From NCBI GenBank assembly GCA_018881555.1, contig JACAXG010000107.1, forward strand, positions 1,330,406 to 1,394,405: a stretch of 64,000 bases of DNA. Direction: 5' to 3'. Below the pieces are notes generated by a model. That model ran no database searches. It saw nothing but the letters and a program-made list of their open reading frames with translations, and had not been told where the DNA came from. Below, piece after piece: positions 37,783-47,091 of this stretch (positions are counted from its first letter, which is position 1; each line of letters starts with the position of its first letter). The stretch comes from Amblyornis subalaris. Taxonomy: Eukaryota; Chordata; Aves; Passeriformes; Ptilonorhynchidae. The position numbers and the translations under genes were made by a program.

Positions 37783-38518
37783 TTGTCTGAGCCAGAAGGC
37801 AAGTTCTCACAGGGTTTGGATGACTTCTGGCAAGGAATTTTGAGTGAGACCCGAGAAGTTCCTTGTTTGGTTCCTAAAACAGGAGGAAAATGCACACACT
37901 TACATATGCTTTGTGATTGCCCTCTACATAAAGGACCTAAATCACGTACGTACAGAAACATTTTAACCTCAGTCTTATACAAATGCCTTCCACACGAGAG
38001 GGTTCTTGATTATAGCACAGAAATTATTTCATTGTCAAGGGTTACAATTCAGTTCCCTCTCTCCCAGAAGAGATCTAACAACCATGTTAAAAAATCAGGC
38101 TCCACTCTGTTTGCTGACTTCATGACTGTTGTTCCTCCGGTCAGCTGTATCCCAAGTTTATAGCCTCGTGGTTGGAAAAGTGCCTTAGGAAATGGAAAAC
38201 GTGTATAGGAGATTTTCTAAGTTAAAGAGAATTGAAGCTCCCAATTTTGGCAGGTAACAAGCTGGGCTGCATGTATTTAAGGCCACCGAGAAAAATCTCT
38301 CCCTTCTTATTGTGCCAAGTGCCTAAACTAGGGAAAGGAATGGGAAGTCAGGTACATGTGCTATTAAGTGATTGCAAACAGCCTTTTGTCTAGGCTTGGC
38401 TGGCTCCTTATAGACAGCAAATTTTCTCTATTTATTGTATCAGGACATCTCGGATGATTGTGCAAACTACAATTTTATTCACACATAAATATGACTATAT
38501 ATGAAACATCCATCTATG
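37783..38518. other. Unique DNA with an unassigned 126-codon frame
   Basis: The plus-strand frame 37783-38163 encodes no recognisable domain, signal peptide or repeat. A 74-codon frame lies opposite it. I do not call a gene. Confidence 0.4.
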
Positions 38519-38541
38519 ATTTATTTATTTATTTATTTGCT
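38519..38541 (+). repeat. (ATTT)n microsatellite
   Basis: About five TTTA units are followed by a GCTTATTT variant. It is a simple repeat. Confidence 0.85.
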
Positions 38542-40379
38542 TATTTCACTACATAGCTTTTGATATTCTTTACTTTGGCATCTGAAATTACTTTTTGTGT
38601 CTGGTTCCCTGATACTACAAGCTGCAAATCCAAGACAGACTCCGAGCCTTCTTTTGTCTCCATTCTGTAGTCACAGAATAAAAGTGTTAATCTGGCCATT
38701 TGGGGCTAGGTACTGTTCTAACAGGGTTTGTCTCACAGATTGTCTAGCAAATATATCTCTAAGGTGGTTCTGGTTTCAGATGTCTATAATGTAATTATGG
38801 AGAAGATTGTTTTAAAATTATTATCGACTTGCATTCTCTAAACAAGAACACTTGAATGTATCCGGCGTTTTAGAGAACACAACTTCAGAGCCATCTAAAA
38901 AATGTAAAGACCTAAAGTCAACAGTCTATTTTTAATATTTAGACCTGCATTACCAAGAAAAAAATTCTTTATAAGCAGTAATGTGTGCTAAATCAAATCT
39001 TCGAAGCCTGCTAAGATACTCAGAATGCTTAATCTTCCAGCCACTTAATTCATGTAGCCAAAGCCACAGCAGTCAGCTGATGCCAGGTTTGGAATAGTTT
39101 ATTTCTATATGATTCTGCAAACAGCCCTTACATTTACATTGAAGGTCTGATGAGTAAAGCTTTGTTAGATGTGGAAAGATCCTTCAAGGAGACTTTTGCC
39201 ATCTCTGTGGTGAGGACCTGGAATGGATATGAAGATGCTCCCACATTCAGTCACTTGCAGAAATGACAAATCCCTTCTTCTTGTAGGAATTTTCAGGATA
39301 GGAATGGTTACAGCTTCCCTCTGATGTAAATGCTCTTTGGAGAATCTCATATGTACTTAAAGTACTAATATATAAGAAAACAGTACCCCCACAGTGTCAC
39401 ATGGAAAAAAAATGCATTTTTTTCCTAAAAAAATAAAAATTTTATGAAAGTGTATTAAAATTGACTTTCAATGGGCTGAACAAGGTNCAAATCACAGGGA
39501 ACATCAGGATGTAATTACGCACTTATAGAGAAGTCTACCATGAAAAGGAGAGGTTTTGTTGTAGTTTTACCCCCCCTGAAAAATGAAAATGACAGGCTCA
39601 AATTATGAAGTCTACTGTGCACAATCAAGTGTGAGGAAGTATCAGCTTACGAATCATTAACAGCCCCAGTTTCATGAGCAGAGCATTATCAGCTCTGTGA
39701 GTCTGAACAAAGCAATTGTCAGCTGCCACCCTGTCTCAACCAGACAATTAAAAATTTCATGTAGTACAAAGTGAAAAAGTGAGATCAAGCTCAGCGATGC
39801 TCTTGCCTAGCAGAGGCACAAAGATCCCTCACCCTGNCGAAGTGCAGCCCCTTCCAGGGGATGTGCAAGAAGATCAGCATTAATATTCAGGGGAGGGTCT
39901 GGGTAGAGACCTGAGCATGGCCATGAGGACACCTGGGTGCTCTCCACGCACTCGAGGAAGGTTATCCTGGGCAAACCCTGCCCTGCTGGCGAGGTGAGGG
40001 TGAAAGGAGTGGAGCACAGGCAACATCTGCCTTGAATTCACGCCAGCTTGGAGAACATGGGAGGGTTTTGAGGCAGATGGGACTCGTTTTATTGCTGTTT
40101 AAAAAAGAGAAAGCAGATTGTTGGGAAAATGTTGGCTGGTGTCTTTGTTACCCGTGCAGCTCAGCAGAGAAGAGGAGCGTGCCCTCNCCTGGCGAGCCAC
40201 ACTCTTCCTCTTACTTCACGTTGCATGTGCAAATGCATTTGTAATTGCTCTCCTGTTGTATATCCTCGTAAGAATTGTCTTTCAGAATGCATGCTACGGG
40301 AAAAAGGCTCTCTGTGCTGCTTAATCCCCTAAAATATCAAAGCACAGCACCAAACAGGATCCAGGCCTTACCTTACTGC
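38542..40379. other. Unique DNA with a GC-richer patch
   Basis: The patch at about 39820-40020 is GC-rich for this window, with CpGs (CTCCACGCACTCGAGG) and a donor-like GCGAG|GTGAGG near 39990. No exon can be defined because no homologous protein is recognised. Confidence 0.4.
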
Positions 40380-40515
40380 GTTCAAGTTTATCCATCTGTG
40401 AAATTAGTATAATAGCATTGTTCTGCCTCACAGGGATATTGTGCNTCTGCTTGTTTCTAAAGTGATGCTCCAGGCGTGTTTTGAAATGCTTTCTGTTTCC
40501 AAAGTGCTTTGTTGG
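40380..40515 (+). repeat. MIR-like SINE relic
   Basis: CCATCTGTGAAATTAGTATA and ATAGCATTGTTCTGCCTCAC and AGGGATATTGTG correspond to the MIR segment that reads CATCTGTAAAATGGG, then ATAATA, then CCTCACAGGGTTGTTGTG. Downstream, 'ttttgaaatgctttctg' and 'caaagtgctttg' fit the part towards the MIR 3' end. This is the best of the MIR-like matches in the window. Confidence 0.6.
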
Positions 40516-40653
40516 CCTTGGACAATAAAAAGAATGTGTTAACTTTGAGTGGCAAAGACAATGGATTCCTGCACTGGGCTGTGAGAAAGGAGAGTGATGT
40601 GAGTGAGCAGGACCTGGGAAAGCTTCTTTGGGCTGCAGCTGGGGACCACAGCC

Positions 40654-40930
40654 ATGGAATCAAAGAATCAAAGAATGGTTTGTATTGGAAGAGACCCTAG
40701 AGATCATCTCGTTCTGCCCCCTGCCATGGGGGGAACNTTTCACTATCCCAGGTTGCTCCAAGCCACTGTCCAACCTGGCCTTGGACACTTCCAGGGATGG
40801 GGTAGCCACAGCTTCTCTGGNCAATCTGTTCCGGTGCTTCATCACCCTCANGGTAAAGAATTTCTTGCTAATATCCAATCTAACCCTGCTCTCTGTCATT
40901 TTAAAGCCATTTCAGACCCAGTNCTGTTCC
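40654..40930 (-). repeat. CR1 LINE 3' end, minus strand
   Basis: TGGAATCAAAGAATCAAAGA is the reversed tail. It is followed by GAGACCCTAGAGATCATCTC, AGGTTGCTCCAAGCCACTGT, CACTTCCAGGGATGGGGTAG and AATTTCTTGCTAATATCCAA. Several N bases fall inside. Homology fades after the ATTTTAAAGCCATTTCAG segment near 40910. Frames of 79-138 codons on both strands here are by-products. Confidence 0.93.
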
Positions 40931-41159
40931 CATCTCACGTTGTGCAGCACAATGGGCCTTTGCAGGGGAATTCAGAGGGGTGTGTAGACCTTCCCTTCTC
41001 TTGTGCAAAACCACTTTGAAGACCCTTAGGGAACAGGATCATTAAGCTGAATGCTGAATGGAGAATTACAAGTATTTTGGCAGCCATCACTGCAGGAGGG
41101 TGTGTTAAAAAACAACCAGNTTTGGAGAGCCCCCAGTATCAACACAAAGAACATTGGTT
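40931..41159. other. Unique DNA
   Basis: Nothing is recognised between the CR1 copy and the candidate regulatory block. Confidence 0.45.
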
Positions 41160-41560
41160 TTTTTCAATTGAAAAAATAGGTTGGAACCCACCTGTCACAC
41201 AGTGAGCTGACTCTATGAGTCAGCCTCGTTTCCTGATAAGTGTTTTATATTGCTAACATTCAATTACACTGGAAGTTATTCAGGGCAGAATAGATGTTTA
41301 TGCTTGTGAAAGTTTAGTGCAGCGAGGAGTTTGTGCCAAAGCGACTGGAAGATGAATAATGGTGCTAATAACAATAACATATTTAAATCAGAAAGTGCAT
41401 TTGTTCATTTGTATTCTTAGATCTCTGATCATTGCTTCTCAAGAGCTTCTTGCTCCGTATTTTCACTTAATGGAACCGCATTCCTCAGACAAGCTGCTCT
41501 GAAGGCTGTTTACTTAATAAGTGAGTTGCCTGACTGAGTCAGAGCTGAGAGAGAAAAGGA
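41160..41560. other. Candidate conserved noncoding block with AP-1/Maf palindromes
   Basis: Two separate palindromes contain AP-1-type TGAGTCA: GCTGACTC-TAT-GAGTCAGC (41206-41224) and CTGACT-G-AGTCAG (41530-41542). Between them are an ACCTGT E-box-like site upstream (about 41190), CTGATAAG (GATA type, about 41233) and retained CpGs (AGCGAGG, AGCGACT, TCCGTA, ACCGCA). No repeat is recognised. An enhancer is a fair guess but unproven. Confidence 0.3.
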
Positions 41561-42709
41561 GAGAGAGAAAACACCAGCCAGCTGAAAAGCCAGGAGAAAG
41601 CAGCAGAGAAAGATGGTTTTGTAACCCATATCTCCCTTCGGGCTATTCACGCAAAATTGTTTATTTCACTTCTGCAAAACTGGGTCTCCCTTTTTTTGGA
41701 ATGACATTTCTGCTGATTTCAAGGTATTTATAGCATGCAGACGTTCTGTTTGATTCACTCTGTGTTCCTTATTGACACAATAATGTTGATCTCCTTGGCA
41801 TTGAGTGTAAGAACAACCTGTGGGTTTGTCTTTGTACATTGGGGAGCTTGGCATCAATGACCTCAGCCTCTGACAAGTGATGAGCCTCTCCCCTTCTTGA
41901 AAGACAAGGTCCAGTGTAAAAAAAAATCAGATTTTCTGAGTATAACAGAACTACAGAACTAATTCTATTTGCTTCCCATCTTTCTTTAAGTGTTGTTTTG
42001 CATTTTCATACTTTCTTTGTGGATGACAAGAAGCAGAAGCTAATCTTCTACTAAATAAAAATTGATTCTTGCATAACAGGACTCCTGGAGCTAGGCATGT
42101 TGGAATAAAAAAGAAAGCAAATTTTGAGCCTCATGAGCATCAGTAGCATCATATCATTAAATTCATGTCAGCTGAGAGTTTGAAGCAATATTTCAAAAGA
42201 ACCTAAAGTTTCTAAGAGATCAAGTTCTATTAATGAAAACAATTAGATGTTTATGTATCATTTGTGTTTAGGAGAAAATTAAGGACACAAGCATTTTCCT
42301 GGGAGATATAAGCTGTGGGGTTTTTCAAGATTTTAGCTAACAGTAATATGCTGCTGTAGCAATGTAACCACCTCTGAAAATCAGACCTCATGTCATTTTT
42401 AAAATGGAATTTTAATGGCTTGGTAATTTATCCTTCAAACCTTGGACTCTCATCTTGCTAATAATTTTATAGTTAATTCTAATGAGTTGCAAGGACTGTA
42501 AGTGAACCCTCATCTTNGATAGTCAGTTCTGCCAATCAGTACCCACTGAGTACCCAGCTTTGGGTAAACCAATATTTGGAGTGACTTGTGTCCAGTTTCC
42601 AAGCCTGTTTTCCTCTATTTACTTTTGGGGATCTTTTGGTACCAAGCTAAGCAAAGAAACATTAGAATCTTAAATTGTGTTTTCAGCTTGAATTTCAGTC
42701 NTTTTATTT
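41561..42709. other. Unique AT-rich DNA
   Basis: No gene or repeat is recognised. A 70-codon frame at 41521-41733 is without known motif. Confidence 0.5.
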
Positions 42710-42743
42710 TGGGTGGCTTATTAAATTGGGTGGCTTTTTAAAT
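42710..42743 (+). repeat. 17-bp tandem duplication
   Basis: TGGGTGGCTTATTAAAT (42710-42726) is followed directly by TGGGTGGCTTTTTAAAT (42727-42743), with two differences. Confidence 0.85.
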
Positions 42744-43987
42744 TAAGATTTAAATACAGTTCACAGCAAATCCTGCACACTGCCTATATCCAACGCAGTG
42801 TACAGGGACTAAAAGAAAAACATGGAATGAGGAGTCAGAGCAATTTTAACTATTCAAATGACTAATAACTGTGCTTTTGTTGCAGGTCATGTGCATATTC
42901 AGTTCTTCACTTTAGACTTCATTGATGTTACATCTGTTTTGTGTGAATTTTTCCATATTCTATTTTATCCTCAAAAATNTGAGGACAACCATCTTAGACT
43001 GTAGATTAATCATTTAATATATNGCTTTTATTTTACCTGGATTAGTGGTAAAGCCATATTTGCTGAACTGAAGTGTATTAATCAGATCTCTGAGAACATT
43101 TTTTTTTTTTGACTGTAGGATCTGCATATTTAAATTTCATTTGCTCTCTGAGAAACCTGTCAAAGTCTTTTATTATATCTTTAACATCCTTTCACTCAAA
43201 TTAAATATATTCCATTATATCTTCAGTGAAGTAGAAATACTCTGAGACTTGCACAAGTTTTAATTGAATGTTTTTAACAGTATATTTAATGCCAGAAAAA
43301 TGGTTTAAGTAACAGATTTTTTCTTTTTTTAGCAGTAAAAATAGCTCCTGCAAAGATAAATTCTTGATTGTCCAATAGGGTTAATTTAAAAGTTTTCTTC
43401 TCACCGGGCATGAGTCCTGGATCTCTGAAAATAATCTCAAGCTTATATCTCGAGTTCCTAAAGGTTTGTACAGAGCAGCAGATGATGAAAATTAAAACCC
43501 TGATGTTTAAATGATTTGTTTAAATTAGGTCCTAAATATGGTGCTACTGCATTTAAAANTGAACATCTAGAGAATGCATCTGACTTTCTTCTATCTCTTC
43601 TTTCAGTTTTTATAACCTGATGTTTGTNTCTCACAGCCGATCAGAAGAATTAAGGATCATCAAAAAAGGGATTTNAAAAAAGCTGAAAGAAACCCTGTTC
43701 TCTGTAACTCATCTCTGTTGTGAAATTCTTTAATTAAAATATTTACCAGCAAAGCTACCAAAATCAATATGAAATTATAAATATTTCATACACTCCACAA
43801 AGGCTTTCAAAAAATGCTCTTTTCCTTAATATTCTGGGAATATTCATTAGGTTTGTGATAAATATTAATTTCATATGAAATTCTTAATGTAGGAAAGAGA
43901 AAATATCCAGACAACTGACTTATTGCCTATGTAAAGAAAGCACCCATCTCAAGATGTATATTTGTTTCAGAGACTGTGTTTGTCATT
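42744..43987. other. AT-rich unique DNA
   Basis: No gene or interspersed repeat is seen. A poly-T run lies at about 43100-43111. Several N bases are present. Confidence 0.5.
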
Positions 43988-44248
43988 CGTTGCCCAGTGA
44001 CAGGACCAGAGCCAATGGGTACAAAACCAAAACTCAGGATGTTCCCTCTGGACGTGAGGAAACACTTTGCTGAGAGGGTGACCAAACCCTGGCAGAGGTC
44101 ACCCAGAGAAGTAATGGAATCTCCTACACCGGAGATATTCAAAAGCCATCTGGACATGGTCCCAGGCCACTGGCTTTAGGTGTCCCTGCTTGAGCAGGGT
44201 GTTGGACCACTTGTCCTCCCAAGGTCCTTTCCACTCTGTGATTCCTTG
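43988..44248 (+). repeat. CR1 LINE 3' end, plus strand
   Basis: GTTGCCCAGTGACAGGACCA, GAGCCAATGGGTACAAAACC, GATATTCAAAAGCCATCTGG, GCTTGAGCAGGGTGTTGGAC and AAGGTCCTTTCCACTCTGTG follow the CR1 order on the plus strand. Two small frames on each strand here are by-products. Confidence 0.9.
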
Positions 44249-44368
44249 GATAGGTATCACACAATAAACCAGTCCTATTTTATGTCTCCATTCAAACAGT
44301 GCAAAGCAAAGCAAAATGATCAGAAGTGTCCATTGTTCTTGGATCTAAAAATAGAATCAGAAAGTTGA
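44249..44368. other. Spacer between two facing CR1 copies
   Basis: About 120 bases of unique sequence separate the 3' ends of a plus-strand and a minus-strand CR1 copy. Confidence 0.6.
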
Positions 44369-44630
44369 AGAATCACAGAATAGTCTGGGTTGGAAGGGAC
44401 TTTGAAGATCATCCAGTTCCACGACAATTGCCATGAATGGGAACACCTTCCACTAGACCAGGNTGCTCCAAGCCCCATTCAACCTGGCCTGGAACACTTC
44501 CAAGGATGGGGCAGCCACAGCTTCTCTGGGCAAACTGTGCCAGGCCTCAGCACCCTCACAGTAAAGATTTCTTACTAGTTTCTTACTAATATCCAATCTA
44601 AACATACTGTCTTTCAGTTTAAAGCCAAAG
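44369..44630 (-). repeat. CR1 LINE 3' end, minus strand
   Basis: AGAATCACAGAATAGTCTGG, GTTGGAAGGGACTTTGAAGA, ACACCTTCCACTAGACCAGG, TTCCAAGGATGGGGCAGCC and TTACTAATATCCAATCTAAA are the reverse complement of CR1. A short internal duplication, TTTCTTACTA, lies near 44568-44590. Confidence 0.93.
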
Positions 44631-46826
44631 CTTTCCGCCTTTTGGAAGCTTTCTCTGTATCTTCGGTGTTAAATAGGATAAATAAAAATTGCTTTATATG
44701 AAGGCTCTATTTTGGCTAATGCTCTATAAGCAAAGAGTGCCTGACTTTCCCAAGAGTTTTTTCTGTGCCCTGCCGAGGATCACTCGGATATTTCATGGCA
44801 GTGCCAACACAAGAATAGAAAGACGTGTTCCAGATTTCACCGTATGCCCAAATTGCANTTTATTATAGTAATTTTGTAATGCTGCTGCTTCAACTTGATT
44901 TTGTCCTTCAATGGATTCCTCAGCACCTTACACTGGGTCATTTTACTTATGACTTCTACTGTAACCTTCATACCTTCTTCCNTCCCTTCAAGCCATCTCC
45001 ATGTGTTAATCCTTATGGTGGAATAAGACAGTCCTTCCCCAAGAACTGGGGCTGGAGGCACAGTGATGTCTCCTGAGCTGCCAGAATGAGGAGCATTTAG
45101 GGAGCTCTCTGTGGTGCATTGAGAGGTGTGTCCAAAAGACACACCCACAGAACCAATATGTCATGAATCTACCTGAAACAGGTAGGAGAAAAAAAAAAAA
45201 NCAGGGCAGTTCTAATGTAAATCTTCAGCCTTGCTGATCTCTAGACCTTTGGCAGCTTACTNTCTGGCAGGAAGGGATTCATTGGGAATTCATATTTCAT
45301 GAGTGGGATTCATCTCACCTAACTTTAGACATGGAAGTGTGAGTTACCAAAGGCTGTTAGTCACTCAGGAATAACAGCCTGAGTTTTTCTTAANATAAAG
45401 AAATAAAAGGCAATTCCAGAAGGCAATTTAGACAAGTACTTGGGATAGCTGGAATGAATCACACCCTGGAAATGCCCATTTCCCTCCATTCATGAGAGGA
45501 GGCAGCTGAATGACTTCTTCAGGAGTCTCCATTTGAGCTGGGCACCCTTGACTCCCTTCATAGACAATGGAGAAAAATAGGCCCTTTTTAAATGCGATTC
45601 ATCCAGCCAAATGCACGCAGATGATTCACAGCCCACATGTGCTTTCCTCAATGACTATTCAGGAGCCTGGGGAGACTCGCTCAAAGATCTCTGTGCTGCA
45701 ACGTTTCATTCACTTAATGAATCCCACCAGGACTCTTGCCATGAATTGGGCCCAGAGTTATCCTACTTTTTTCATTCTTTTTTTTTTTTCATTCTTTTTC
45801 CAATCACGTAGGAGGATTGTGGTTCAGCTAAATATGATATCCAGAGTTCCTGAATCCTAAAGTAGTGTCTCAACACATTCTGTGTTGTCTTCACTTTGCC
45901 TTACTCTTCCTCAAGTCCTGCTCCTGCCATCTCGCAGGATTCATTCCTTTCTACCCTGTGGCCTTAGGAGTCACGTGCTCTCGGCAGCCATACCCATTTC
46001 CTCCCTAATCCTGTCATCCTGCACATCCTGTGCCATCTCCAGTCGTCTCTCATCTCCATTGTTCAACCACTCTATATCTCACTGTTTGCATTCACCCAGA
46101 TTTTCTGGTCTATTCCATTCTGACCCTGTTGCTGATTTTAGAAAATTCTTACCCGTGTTTCTCTCCTACTTCCTCCTCTCCTCTTGCAAGAGCTGCCATT
46201 GAATCACTGCCTGTATCTCACAGCTCATAGTCTAGAAANGCAATGTAGGTGCAGGAGGCTGAGACTGCCCTTGTTTCCATATGGCATGCACCATCCAAAT
46301 GAGAAGTGTCTTTATCTCTGACCACAGAAAACCCAAATTTTGGCTTCAGCCAGGACAGGACTGTAGAACTACTGGATTAAGTCCCAAAATTTATGACATG
46401 AATAAAACTAAATAAATTACTAAACTCTAAATATGCTGAAAACTGGCTTATTTCCTTTAGAAACAAAAGACAGTTGTTGGTTTCGCCTCAGACATAAACA
46501 TATATGTCTGGAAATATTTGAACTACAACAGTCACATCTCTTTCCTCTATTATGCACTGAAGAATAATTTGCAGTTCTACATTTTCACTCATAGGTGGCG
46601 ATAGAAAATTGATGTATTATTTACCATGCTTTAGCTTAAAGATGCTCCACAGAGACTAGAGAAAGAATAATGAACTTTTCCAGACATTTAAAGTGATGGA
46701 TTTTTCTTGTTTTGTGCAGCAGGACATTTGTAGAAGGTCATTTTAAAATGTGTCTGCACATCAAACATACCTGTGTGTACCTCTCCTGACAAATGTGCAG
46801 AAAGAAGTCAGCTTTTGTCTCCTTAG
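44631..46826. other. Unique DNA
   Basis: No gene is supported. Poly-A with an N lies at about 45189-45201 and poly-T at 45779-45790. From about 45880 to 46210 the plus strand is pyrimidine-rich, giving a 106-codon frame of low complexity. 'gggattcatctcacctaact' at about 45304-45323 looked repeat-like, but I could not place it. Confidence 0.4.
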
Positions 46827-47091
46827 CTTTCTTTCCTTCTTTCTCTCCTTTCTTTCTTTCCTTCTTTCCTTCTTTCTTTTTTCTTTCTTTCTTCTTTCTT
46901 TCTTTTTCTTTTTCTTTCTCTCTTTCTCTCTTTCTCTTTCTCTTTCTTTCTTCTTTTTCTTTCTCTCTTTCTTTCTCTTTCTCTCTTTCTCTTTCTCTCT
47001 CTCTCTTTCTTTCTCTCTCTTTCATTTTCTTTTCCTTCCTTCCTTCCTTCCTTCCTTCCTTCCTTCCTTCCTTCCTCCCTTCCCCTCCCTT
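46827..47091 (+). repeat. Polypyrimidine (TTTC)n/(CTTC)n tract, 265 bp
   Basis: The plus strand is pure pyrimidine from 46827 to 47022 and from 47024 to 47091, broken by a single A at 47023. The first part mixes TTTC, TTCC and TCTC units, and the second contains about eleven CTTC units (47033-47076). The opposite strand is the purine strand. Long mirror-like purine/pyrimidine tracts can form triplex DNA in vitro. Frames of 95-172 codons here are artefacts of the repeat. Confidence 0.95.

Noticed and set aside
40603..41019. Frames of 119-138 codons
   Set aside because: They fall in the minus-strand CR1 copy 40654-40930.
45230..45560. Repeat-like phrases such as GGGATTCATCTCACCTAACT
   Set aside because: They felt familiar, but I could not tie them to a repeat family or define ends.
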